The notes under the pieces were generated by a model. The model was not told the DNA's origin and made no database searches. It saw nothing but the letters and a program-made list of their open reading frames with translations. Of a DNA stretch of 64,000 bases, positions 9,469 through 18,326 are shown in pieces. The stretch covers positions 1 to 64,000 of the forward strand of contig CACDII010000003.1 of assembly GCA_902552985.1 (NCBI GenBank), given 5' to 3'. The stretch's first letter is position 1, and every line of letters starts with the position of its first letter. Both the position numbers and the translations under genes were made by a program. This stretch comes from an uncultured Pelagibacteraceae bacterium. GTDB lineage: Bacteria; Pseudomonadota; Alphaproteobacteria; Pelagibacterales; Pelagibacteraceae.

Positions 9469-10034
9469 TTATTTTCTCCATTAGCAATACCGTAAGGTTT
9501 AAACTCTTCATTAGCTGTTCCAACATTCTTTGCAGGAATGCCAACCATAACTGCATTTTCAGGAACATCCTTTGTAACAACGGCGTTTGCACCTATTTTT
9601 GCATTTTTACCAACTATCACTGGACCTAAAACTTGTGCACCAGAACCAACAACCACATTGTCTTTTAATGTTGGATGTCTTTTAATTTCCCTTTGTTCAT
9701 TTGAATTTATACTTGGTGAAATACCTCCTAAAGTAACCATATGATATATTGTAACATTATCACCTATCTTTGAAGTTTCTCCAATAACAACTCCCATGCC
9801 GTGGTCAATAAATAAATTTTTTCCTATATTTGCTTTTGGGTGTATTTCTATTCCAGTTAAAAATCTTGAAAACTGAGAAATTATTCTTGCGATTAAATCA
9901 AATTTAGCTATTGCAAAAAAATTTGCAATTTTATGAAAAAATACTGCTTTAACACCTGGGTAAGTTAATATAACACTTAACTTTGATTTAGCGGCCGGAT
10001 CTCTGCTAATTATAGATTCTAAGAAACTATTCAT
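9465..10034 (-). CDS. cysE: Serine O-acetyltransferase
   Basis: Left-handed beta-helix hexapeptides; [41 protein letters not shown]; 4-nt overlap with cysK. Confidence 0.9.
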   Translation of the reverse strand: MNSFLESIISRDPAAKSKLSVILTYPGVKAVFFHKIANFFAIAKFDLIARIISQFSRFLTGIEIHPKANIGKNLFIDHGMGVVIGETSKIGDNVTIYHMVTLGGISPSINSNEQREIKRHPTLKDNVVVGSGAQVLGPVIVGKNAKIGANAVVTKDVPENAVMVGIPAKNVGTANEEFKPYGIANGENN

Positions 10035-10069
10035 GATATTTAAATGATTTTGATTATTTAAATGATCAA

Positions 10070-10189
10070 TTAGCTGTTACAACAACAACTACCTGATTCA
10101 GGTTTGCATACACACTCTTTGTTATTATCACAATCGCATCTATCGTTTGTACAGTTTGTACATTCACATTTTGAGTTATTGCAGACCAT
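10070..10189 (-). CDS. 39-aa Cys-rich metallothionein-like peptide, not in the ORF track
   Basis: Manual translation [39 protein letters not shown]: 11 Cys in 39 aa, mostly CxC/CxxC/CCC, no aromatics; 35 nt upstream of cysE on the same strand. Confidence 0.75.
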   Translation of the reverse strand: MVCNNSKCECTNCTNDRCDCDNNKECVCKPESGSCCCNS

Positions 10190-10242
10190 ATAATCTATAG
10201 TAGTTATTGTTTTTAAAAATACAAGGCCAATTTAGTCGCAAA

Positions 10243-10935
10243 TTATATCTGATTAATTGTTAAACCTTTTACATTGGCAGGTACTGCTATATCCATCATT
10301 TTGGGATTAGCTAAATTTAGATTATTCATTATTTCCGCATATTCTTCCTTAGAGCTTACTTGTAATCTTGGATTATTACTTTTTTCATTTTTAATTGTTG
10401 AGTATTTTTTACCATTATAATCGTGAGCTGGATATACCAATGTATTTTCTGGTAACTTTAGCAACTTATTAAATAAAGAGTCATATGCAGCATAGGAACT
10501 TCCGTTTTGAAAATCAGTTCTTCCAGTACCATTTATTAAAAGAGTGTCACCAGTAAAAACTCTATCGTTCATTAAGTAACTATAAGAACAATCAGTATGA
10601 CCGGGTGTATAAATTGCTTTTAGTTCAATTTTTTCTATAGTAATCTTTTCACTATCTTTAATTTTAATATCTATTACTTCAGACTTAGAATTTTCTCCCA
10701 TAATTCTTGTGCAGTTTGTTCTTTTATTTAATTCATTTAATCCGGTAATATGGTCTGCATGAATATGAGTATCTATAACTTTTACTAATTTTAATTTTAA
10801 TTTTTCTAAAATGTTTATGTATTCATCAGTATGTTCAATCACAGGATCAATTATTAAAGCCTCTCTGCCTTTACCGCTGGAAATAATGTAAGTATAGGTT
10901 GAAGATTTTGTATCGAATAATTGTTCAAATATCAT
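10243..10935 (-). CDS. MBL-fold hydrolase, ETHE1/persulfide dioxygenase-like
   Basis: THIHADHITGL, YTPGHTDCSYSYLMNDRVFTGDTLLINGTGRTDFQNG, VYPAHDYNG. Confidence 0.85.
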   Translation of the reverse strand: MIFEQLFDTKSSTYTYIISSGKGREALIIDPVIEHTDEYINILEKLKLKLVKVIDTHIHADHITGLNELNKRTNCTRIMGENSKSEVIDIKIKDSEKITIEKIELKAIYTPGHTDCSYSYLMNDRVFTGDTLLINGTGRTDFQNGSSYAAYDSLFNKLLKLPENTLVYPAHDYNGKKYSTIKNEKSNNPRLQVSSKEEYAEIMNNLNLANPKMMDIAVPANVKGLTINQI

Positions 10936-11020
10936 TGATTAAATTTAAACTATAAAAAATTGCATAGCAAATCAATCTTGATTATAATTGCCATAAAAAA
11001 ATATTAAGAGAGAGGAAAAA

Positions 11021-11683
11021 ATGACATTAAAAATAAATAGTTTAGCACCAGATTTTACAGCAGAGACTTCTGAAGGAAAGCTTTCTTTTCATAAGTGGTT
11101 AGGAGATAGTTGGGGTGTATTGTTTTCACATCCAAAAGATTTCACCCCTGTTTGTACAACAGAGCTTGGGGCTTTAGCAAAAATGAAACCTGAATTTGAA
11201 AAAAGAAATGTAAAAGTTATGGGTTTAAGCGTTGACCCAGTTTCTGACCACGTAAAATGGCTAGATGATATTAAAGATGTTTGCGGATTAAAGCCAAACT
11301 ATCCTATCGTAGCAGATGAAAAGTTAGAAGTTGCAAAACTTTATAATATGCTAGAAGGGGATGCTGGAACAACATCTATGGGGCGTACTGCCGTTGATAA
11401 CGAAACGGTAAGAACGGTTTACGTTATTAGACCAGATAAAAGAATTGGACTATTTTTAACTTATCCAATGACAACTGGACGTAACTTTAATGAAATATTA
11501 AGAACAATAGACTCTATGCAACGTACAGCTAAACATAAAATTGCAACACCTGCTGATTGGGTACCAGGTGATAAAGTAATTATTGTTCCTAAAGTAACTA
11601 ACGACGAAGCAAAAAAAATATATCCAGACGGTTGGGAAACTATAAAGCCTTATTTGCGTAAGGTTCCAGACCCAGTTAAATAA
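11021..11683 (+). CDS. 1-Cys peroxiredoxin (Prx6 family)
   Basis: SHPKDFTPVCTTELGALAKM; GLSVDPVSDHVKWLDDI; C-terminal extension typical of Prx6; GAGAGGAA RBS. Confidence 0.93.
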   Translation: MTLKINSLAPDFTAETSEGKLSFHKWLGDSWGVLFSHPKDFTPVCTTELGALAKMKPEFEKRNVKVMGLSVDPVSDHVKWLDDIKDVCGLKPNYPIVADEKLEVAKLYNMLEGDAGTTSMGRTAVDNETVRTVYVIRPDKRIGLFLTYPMTTGRNFNEILRTIDSMQRTAKHKIATPADWVPGDKVIIVPKVTNDEAKKIYPDGWETIKPYLRKVPDPVK

Positions 11684-11685
11684 AT

Positions 11686-12339
11686 TTGGATCAAAAAAAA
11701 TTAGACCAACAATCTCAGCATTGGGAAAAAAATTTCTCAAATAAGCCTGAGATGTTTGGTCTTGAACCAAGCCTATCGGCAAAAAAAGCTCTAAAAATAT
11801 TTCAGAAAAAAAAAATTGAAGAAGTGATTGAGATTGGAGCAGGATTAGGAAGAGACACTACATTTTTTGCAAAAAATTCAATTCATGTTATTGCACTAGA
11901 TTATAGCGCTTCAGCAATTAAAGTAATTAATCAAAAAACAAAACAGAATAATTTATCTAATTATATTTCAACAAAACTTTTTGATGTAAGAGAAAAACTG
12001 CCATTTGAAGATAATTCAATAGAGGCATGCTACTCACATATGCTTTATTGTATGGCTTTAACAACAAGAGATTTGGAAAAATTAAATAATGAAATTTTAA
12101 GGATTTTAAAACCAGGTGGTATTAATATTTATACTGTACGCCATACCAGTGATGGAGACTTTCAAAAAGGAATTTATAGAGGTGAAGATCTTTATGAAAA
12201 TGATGGATTTATTGTTCATTATTTTTCAGAGACAAAAGTTAATTCTTTGTTAAATGGTTTTAAAAAAATTTCTTTGGAAAAATTTGAAGAAGGAAAATTT
12301 CCGCGTAAATTGTTTTTTGTTGTTAATGAAAAAAAATAA
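11686..12339 (+). CDS. Class I SAM-dependent methyltransferase (TTG start)
   Basis: VIEIGAGLGRDTTFFAK motif I; ILKPGGINIYTVRH. Confidence 0.85.
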   Translation: MDQKKLDQQSQHWEKNFSNKPEMFGLEPSLSAKKALKIFQKKKIEEVIEIGAGLGRDTTFFAKNSIHVIALDYSASAIKVINQKTKQNNLSNYISTKLFDVREKLPFEDNSIEACYSHMLYCMALTTRDLEKLNNEILRILKPGGINIYTVRHTSDGDFQKGIYRGEDLYENDGFIVHYFSETKVNSLLNGFKKISLEKFEEGKFPRKLFFVVNEKK

Positions 12340-12340
12340 T

Positions 12341-13036
12341 TTATCTCTTATATTTTTTCTTGCAAACTTCAGCTAACAATAAATTTGGATCAACAAAAAG
12401 TTTTGATTCTTTGGCTTTTCTAAACGATTTGTATGCAAAAATAGCTATCGGTAATTCAGTACAACCAAGAATTATTTTTTTACACTTTTGTTTAATTAAA
12501 TAGTTTACAGCTGGCTTTAATTGTTTTTCTGCTTCTCTAACCTTTCCCATTTTAACATAATTTATAGCTTTGTTGACTGAATTTTTTTGTATATTTTTAT
12601 TTGGACTAATTAAATTAAATTTTTTATCGAAATATTTATTATAAATTTTTGTTTTTAGTGTTGCTTCTGTACACAAAATACCTATTTTTGAATTTTTTTT
12701 ACAGGTTTTTCTTGTATGTGCATAAACTTCTTTAGGCATACTTAGTAAAGGAACTTTTATTTTTTTTTGTATATCTTCATGCCAGTAATGAGCAGTGTTG
12801 CATGGCATTACAATAAACTTGCATTTATTTTTTTCCAACATTTTGCAACCGTTTATTAATTCCTTCAAAATTTTATTATATTTTTTTAAATTCTCGGGTC
12901 TTCTGGGAGTATTGGATTTATTATAAAGGACGAACATTGGATAATCTTGATCAAGTTTTCCTCTGTAAAATTTTGCTAATTTATTACAAAAATCTAAACC
13001 AGCTTGAGTTCCCATTCCTCCTAAAATTCCAATCAT
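12341..13036 (-). CDS. Aspartate/glutamate racemase family protein
   Basis: IGILGGMGTQAG start; MPCNTAHYW and LGCTELPI catalytic-Cys motifs. Confidence 0.9.
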   Translation of the reverse strand: MIGILGGMGTQAGLDFCNKLAKFYRGKLDQDYPMFVLYNKSNTPRRPENLKKYNKILKELINGCKMLEKNKCKFIVMPCNTAHYWHEDIQKKIKVPLLSMPKEVYAHTRKTCKKNSKIGILCTEATLKTKIYNKYFDKKFNLISPNKNIQKNSVNKAINYVKMGKVREAEKQLKPAVNYLIKQKCKKIILGCTELPIAIFAYKSFRKAKESKLFVDPNLLLAEVCKKKYKR

Positions 13037-13064
13037 AAAGATAATTTTAAATTATAATTTTTTG

Positions 13065-13409
13065 CTAAATTGTTTTGTTTCTAGATCTCATAAATACAAG
13101 AATTAAACAACCTTTTTCTGAGCTTGATGAATGGGAGGAGCCAGGTTCAAAAGTGATAAAATCACCTTTCTTAAAAATTTGTCCATCAGCATCTTTTAAT
13201 TCACCATCTAAAATATAAAATTCTTCATAATTTGTGTGCTCATGAGGAACTGTTTTGGCCCCTGGTTCCATTTTTAAAATATAACTTCCTTGGCCAGATT
13301 CTTTATTGTAACTTATTTTATGCCAACTTATTCTGTCAATTGGCTTACCATAGTTGTCAAAAGGTTCAAATTTGACATTTAGTGGATTAGTTATAATTCT
13401 TTTTTTCAT
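13065..13409 (-). CDS. Cupin-domain protein
   Basis: PHEHTNYEEFYILDGELKDADG.....GDFITFEPGSSHSS. Confidence 0.85.
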   Translation of the reverse strand: MKKRIITNPLNVKFEPFDNYGKPIDRISWHKISYNKESGQGSYILKMEPGAKTVPHEHTNYEEFYILDGELKDADGQIFKKGDFITFEPGSSHSSSSEKGCLILVFMRSRNKTI

Positions 13410-13462
13410 AATAAAATAAAAATAAAATATAACTTTTTATTTGAAAATAAAGAATATAAATA

Positions 13463-14089
13463 ATGGACTTTTTTGTACTCGGATTTATTACTGGCCTTAG
13501 TCTTATTTTAGCTATTGGAGCTCAAAATATTTTTGTAATAGAACAAGGTTTAAAGAAACAATTAGTTTTTATAGTATGTTTTATTTGTTCTGTATCTGAT
13601 TTTTTACTTATTTTTTTAGGAATTTTTTTATTTGAATATTTTAAGGATTTTTTTACTGAAAGAGTAGAACTAATTTTTAATATTTTTTTAATCATTTTTT
13701 TAATTTATTTTATCTATACAAAAATTAAAATTAAATACGGTAGTATTAATTTTAATAAAGATATTAAATTTAAATCAAAATCTTTAATTATTTTTAAGAC
13801 GCTAGCCTTTACATTTTTAAATCCACACGTTTACTCAGATACTGTTTTTTTTTTAGGAAATATTTCTAAAAATTTTTTATTAACTGACAAATATCTCTTT
13901 GGCTTTGGAGCTTCAGTAGCTTCATTTTTATTCTTTTTTTCAATCGGATATTTATCCCAATTTTTTTCAAAATATTTAAATAAACAAAAAATATGGAAAT
14001 TAATAAATTTATTTATAATTATTTTTATGTCGATGTTAACTTTTTATATTTTACTAGATATATTTAATTTGAATAACCGTATTTTTTAA
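13463..14089 (+). CDS. LysE/ArgO-family amino-acid exporter
   Basis: GFITGLSLILAIGAQNIFVIEQGLKKQ; FLNPHVYSDTVFFLG. Confidence 0.85.
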   Translation: MDFFVLGFITGLSLILAIGAQNIFVIEQGLKKQLVFIVCFICSVSDFLLIFLGIFLFEYFKDFFTERVELIFNIFLIIFLIYFIYTKIKIKYGSINFNKDIKFKSKSLIIFKTLAFTFLNPHVYSDTVFFLGNISKNFLLTDKYLFGFGASVASFLFFFSIGYLSQFFSKYLNKQKIWKLINLFIIIFMSMLTFYILLDIFNLNNRIF

Positions 14090-15350
14090 GTCTTACATCA
14101 CCTGTTCTTGCATGAGCTTCCATTCCTTCATATCTTGAAATTCTAGCAGCCGCAGCACCAACTTCTTTTGTAGACTCTTTAGTCATTCTTTGAAAGCTTA
14201 GCGTTTTAATAAATTTTCCAACAAATAATCCTCCGGTATATCTTCCAGCACCTTTTGTTGGTAATATATGATTTGTCCCAGAACATTTATCTCCATATGC
14301 AACTGTTGTTTCTTCGCCAATAAATAAAGATCCATAATTTTTTAATTTTTCATGAAACCATTTTAAATTTTTTGTTTGTACCTCTAAATGTTCTGGTGCA
14401 TAGTCATCGCTTATTTTTACCATTTCTTCATCAGTATCACAAAGGACCACTTCTCCATAATCTCTCCAAGCTGCTTCTGCACTTGTTTTAGGAAGTTCTG
14501 GTAGTTCAGAAATTAATTCAGGTACTCTTTTCATAACTTTTTCAGCTAATTTTTGACTCGTTGTATATAACCAAGCCGGCGAATTATAACCATGTTCCGC
14601 TTGGCCAACTAAATCTACTGCAACAATTTCAGGATCAGCCGTGTCATCTGCAATGATTGCTATTTCTGTTGGACCTGCAAACAAATCTATTCCAACTTTA
14701 CCAAATAAAATTCTTTTTGCTTCAGCAACAAATTGGTTTCCTGGACCAACTAAAATATCTGCAGGTGCATTTCCAAACATACCGTATGTCATAGCTGCAA
14801 TCGCTGGAACACCACCCAAATTTAATATGACGTCGGCCCCACAAAGATCTGCTGTATATATTATAGAGGGATGTGCTCCAATACCTGCTTTTGGTGGACT
14901 ACAAGCAATAATATTTTTAACACCAGCAACTTTTGCTGTTGTTACACTCATTACTGCTGATGCAATATGTGCATACCGACCACCAGGAATATAACAACCA
15001 GCTGTATTTACAGGAACTAATTTTTGTCCTGCATATAGACCTTTTGAAAGCTCGACCTCAAAATCTTGACTATAATTTTTAAGTTGTGCTTCTGCAAATT
15101 TTCTAACCCTATCAAAAGAAAATTGAATATCATCTTTTGTTTTTTGATCTAAATTTTTTTTAATTTCTTGAATCTTTTCCTTTGAAACAATTATTTCTCC
15201 ATCATAATTATCAAATTTTTTTGTTAATTGTTTACAACCTTCTTCTTTAGATTTTTCTAGTTCAATTAAAAGTTTTTGGACTATATCTCTTGTCTTAGTA
15301 TCATCAGTTGATGCAGTTTTAATTGCTTTTTTTAAATATTTTATTGCCAT
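14064..15350 (-). CDS. HisD-family dehydrogenase, probably sulfopropanediol dehydrogenase (HpsN)-like rather than histidinol dehydrogenase
   Basis: HisD fold motifs (VGPGNQFVAEAKR, DLFAGPTEIAIIADD); C-terminal HILPTKGAGRYTGGLFVGKFIKTLSFQRMT as in the HpsN-like clade; sulfonate-gene context, no his genes nearby. Confidence 0.75.
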   Translation of the reverse strand: MAIKYLKKAIKTASTDDTKTRDIVQKLLIELEKSKEEGCKQLTKKFDNYDGEIIVSKEKIQEIKKNLDQKTKDDIQFSFDRVRKFAEAQLKNYSQDFEVELSKGLYAGQKLVPVNTAGCYIPGGRYAHIASAVMSVTTAKVAGVKNIIACSPPKAGIGAHPSIIYTADLCGADVILNLGGVPAIAAMTYGMFGNAPADILVGPGNQFVAEAKRILFGKVGIDLFAGPTEIAIIADDTADPEIVAVDLVGQAEHGYNSPAWLYTTSQKLAEKVMKRVPELISELPELPKTSAEAAWRDYGEVVLCDTDEEMVKISDDYAPEHLEVQTKNLKWFHEKLKNYGSLFIGEETTVAYGDKCSGTNHILPTKGAGRYTGGLFVGKFIKTLSFQRMTKESTKEVGAAAARISRYEGMEAHARTGDVRLKKYGYSN

Positions 15351-15374
15351 TTGAATAAGCTTTATATTCTATTA

Positions 15375-16286
15375 TTAGTCTAAAGCAACAACAGCGGCAG
15401 CCATTGAAGCTAATCTTGCTGGAGCATTGTCAGATCGACTAGTTATTACAACTGGAACTTTACCTCCAACTACTACTCCAGCAGCGCAAGCTCCCATAAA
15501 ATAAATCATCATTTTTACTAATGCATTTCCAGACTCGACATTTGGAACCAATAAAACATCAGCTTGTCCCGCAACTATATTTTTAACATTTTTTATAGCA
15601 GCTGATTTTTTTGAAATGCTATTATCAAAAGCAAGAGGTCCAAAAACATCTGCATTTAAATTTTCTTTTTTTGCAATTTCTGTAATTTCTTTTGCATCTA
15701 AAGAACTTTGCATGCTTTCTAAAACTTCTTCAGTCGCTGACAAAATCGCTACTTTTGGTCTATCAATTCCAATTCTGTTACAAAAATTAATTACATTTTT
15801 TAAGATATGAACTTTTGTTTTTAAATTTGGCAAAACATTTAAAGCTCCATCAGTTATAATTAAAGGTTTATCTTCTTTATTTAGAGTCATATGCCAAATA
15901 TGACTTAATCTTGTTTTTCCAAGCAGGTTATATTCTCTTTTTAGCACTTCTTTCATTAATATGTCAGTATGAATATGACCTTTAACAATTATTTTAATTT
16001 TCTTTTTTGCTGCAAGTTCAGCTGCAATTTTTGCTGTTTTGTTTTCATCAGTCTCATTTATTATTTCATAATCAGAAATATTCCATTTTAAATCATCTGC
16101 ACATTTTTTAATCTCTTTTTCATCTCCAATAAAAATAGGTACAACCAAACCTTCATTTACAGCATCCATAACTGAATGCATTGGTAACGGCTTTCCTGCA
16201 TTGACAATTCCTGCTGCGACACCTTTATTTTTATTTGCAGCATTTAAAAGATTGTTTGGGCAAATTATTTCTTTATCTGACAACAT
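15375..16286 (-). CDS. Phosphate acetyl/butyryltransferase family protein
   Basis: Pta/Ptb-like: VPIFIGDEKEI, DGALNVLPNLKTKVHILKNVI, DVFGPLAFDNSIS, GKVPVVITSRSDNAPARLAS. Confidence 0.85.
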   Translation of the reverse strand: MLSDKEIICPNNLLNAANKNKGVAAGIVNAGKPLPMHSVMDAVNEGLVVPIFIGDEKEIKKCADDLKWNISDYEIINETDENKTAKIAAELAAKKKIKIIVKGHIHTDILMKEVLKREYNLLGKTRLSHIWHMTLNKEDKPLIITDGALNVLPNLKTKVHILKNVINFCNRIGIDRPKVAILSATEEVLESMQSSLDAKEITEIAKKENLNADVFGPLAFDNSISKKSAAIKNVKNIVAGQADVLLVPNVESGNALVKMMIYFMGACAAGVVVGGKVPVVITSRSDNAPARLASMAAAVVALD

Positions 16287-17286
16287 TTAATTTTATTAAT
16301 TCTTTTAATATATTTTTAGGTATAACAATACCTTTTTTTAAATTACTTCTGTATCTTTTGTATTTATTTTGTCCTGGATAAACAATTTCTTTTACACCCT
16401 TAATTTTTGGGAGTCTTTGTATTAATCTAATATTTTCTTTAATTCTTTTATTATAATTTTTAACAAATAGATTAGATTTTATAGCTAAGAATAAATGTCC
16501 AATATTTTGTGGGCCTGAAAAATCATCAAAAGGATCTTTTACTCTTCCACCATGGTTTCCTCCAGTAAATACTCCGCTTAAAATATCGACCATCCAAGCT
16601 AGACCAGAACCTCTAAATCCACCCATAGGTAATTGCACTCCTTTTAATGCTTTTTCAGCATCAGTTGTTGGTTTACCATATTTATCTAAAGCAACACCTT
16701 CTGGAATTTTTTTTTTATTCTTTGCAGCCACTCTTATTTTACCTCTATTTATCATTGAAACGGACGTATCCAATATAAATGGTACGCTGGAATTTGTTGG
16801 TGAACCAAAGCAAATTGGGTTAGTTCCGAATAGTTTTTTAATCGCACCATGAGGTGCTATTGCTGGAGGAGCATTTGTAAAGCACATAGCAACTAATTTT
16901 TTTTTAACAGCTTGTTCAATGTAATAACCAGATAATCCGTAATGACCACTATTTTTTACAGCAACTAAACCTATACCAGTTTTTTTTGCATTTTTAATCG
17001 CTTGCTTAATAGCGATGTCTGCTGCCACAAAACCAATACTATTATCCGCATCAATATGAGAAATAGAGGGTGATATTTTTTTTATCTTTATTTTTGGTTT
17101 TGGGTTTATAACTTTTTTTTTAATTCTATCGCAATACATTTTTAATCTTGATAAACCATGAGAGTGTGCTCCGACTAGTTCAGCATTTATCAAAGCTTTA
17201 GAACAAATTAAAGCATGCTTAGCACTTAAACCATTTTTTTTTAAAATTTTTATTACTATTTTGTTTAGTTCTTTTCCATTAGCCAT
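16273..17286 (-). CDS. Ldh family (malate/L-lactate/sulfolactate) oxidoreductase
   Basis: SHGLSRL, VKNSGHYGLSGYYIEQA, APHGAIKKLFGTNPICFGSP, GFRGSGLAWMVDILSGVFTGG. Confidence 0.85.
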   Translation of the reverse strand: MANGKELNKIVIKILKKNGLSAKHALICSKALINAELVGAHSHGLSRLKMYCDRIKKKVINPKPKIKIKKISPSISHIDADNSIGFVAADIAIKQAIKNAKKTGIGLVAVKNSGHYGLSGYYIEQAVKKKLVAMCFTNAPPAIAPHGAIKKLFGTNPICFGSPTNSSVPFILDTSVSMINRGKIRVAAKNKKKIPEGVALDKYGKPTTDAEKALKGVQLPMGGFRGSGLAWMVDILSGVFTGGNHGGRVKDPFDDFSGPQNIGHLFLAIKSNLFVKNYNKRIKENIRLIQRLPKIKGVKEIVYPGQNKYKRYRSNLKKGIVIPKNILKELIKLNVVR

Positions 17287-18326
17287 AATGCATTCTGACT
17301 TAAAAAATATATCTTACCAGTACTAGGATGTATTTGTATATCTCTTATTCTTCCAATTTTATTTTTAAATATAACTTTTTCCTCAATTTTATTTTGATTT
17401 TCAAAATTTAAACTTCTTAGAGATTTATCTTTTAGTGAAGTTATCAAAGCTAAACCGTTCCACTCCTTAAACTCTTCACCTTTATAAATTGTTATTGCAC
17501 TAGTAGCAATTGAAGGAACCCAGTATTTAATTGCTTTTGTATAGCCTGGTAACCATTTTGGTCCAATTTTAGTTCCACTATAATTAGTTCCTCCCCATCC
17601 TAGGATTTTCCAACCGTAATTTTCTCCTTTTTTAACTTCACCAAACCAATCTCCACCTTTAGCTCCATGATTGCTGATATAAATTTTCCCATCATAGGGG
17701 GATAAAGTTAATCCTTGAGGATTTCTTACACCAATTTGAAATATTTCAGGCAACCAATTTTTTTTATTTATAAATTTAGGATTATCTGTTGGAATACTTC
17801 CATCTGATTTAATTCTTATAATACTACCGGGATGTTTGGATGGATCCTGGGCTATCATTCCTTGTCCTCTTTCACCTAATGATGCAAAAAGATATTCACC
17901 TTTTAAAGCCAATCTTGATCCAAAATGATAACCAGATTTTATTGGAGGATTTGCAACAAATATATTTTTAAAGTTTATTTGATTTGAATTAAATTTACCT
18001 TTTGCAATTGAAGTAGTTGATCTATATTTTCCATGATCCTCAGAATAACTTACCCAAACATTATTATTTTTATATAAAATATCTAATAAACCACCTTGTC
18101 CATCTTCTAAAATTTTCAAATTATGGGTTATTTCAAAAGTAGTACCAGTAGCAATATTAATTAGTTTTATTTTTCCTGATTTTTCTGTAAGTAATAATTC
18201 CTCATTCGATATAAAAGTAGATCCCCAGGGGTCATTAAATTCTGCAACTTTTTTTAGCCCTATCTCAGTTGCTTCCGAATTTATTGAAAAAATAAATAAA
18301 AATAAAACTATCCTTTTCCACGCCAT
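17265..18326 (-). CDS. PQQ-dependent sugar dehydrogenase-like (YliI/Asd family) secreted beta-propeller
   Basis: Signal peptide; PWGSTFISNEELLLTEKSGKI, GQGGLLDI, GVRNPQGLTLSPYDGKIYISNHGAKGGDW. Confidence 0.85.
   Translation of the reverse strand: MAWKRIVLFLFIFSINSEATEIGLKKVAEFNDPWGSTFISNEELLLTEKSGKIKLINIATGTTFEITHNLKILEDGQGGLLDILYKNNNVWVSYSEDHGKYRSTTSIAKGKFNSNQINFKNIFVANPPIKSGYHFGSRLALKGEYLFASLGERGQGMIAQDPSKHPGSIIRIKSDGSIPTDNPKFINKKNWLPEIFQIGVRNPQGLTLSPYDGKIYISNHGAKGGDWFGEVKKGENYGWKILGWGGTNYSGTKIGPKWLPGYTKAIKYWVPSIATSAITIYKGEEFKEWNGLALITSLKDKSLRSLNFENQNKIEEKVIFKNKIGRIRDIQIHPSTGKIYFLSQNALWLMEKN

Noticed and set aside
11686-12339. Possible guanidinoacetate methyltransferase completing creatine synthesis
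   Set aside because: Only generic class I methyltransferase motifs are visible; no specific GAMT signature.
14641-14994. 117-aa plus-strand ORF antisense to the HisD-family gene
   Set aside because: Shadow ORF of a strongly conserved coding region; composition reflects the complementary codons.
14064-15350. Plain histidinol dehydrogenase of histidine biosynthesis
   Set aside because: No other his genes nearby, C-terminal motifs fit the HpsN-like clade, and the neighbours are sulfonate genes. Not excluded without phylogeny.
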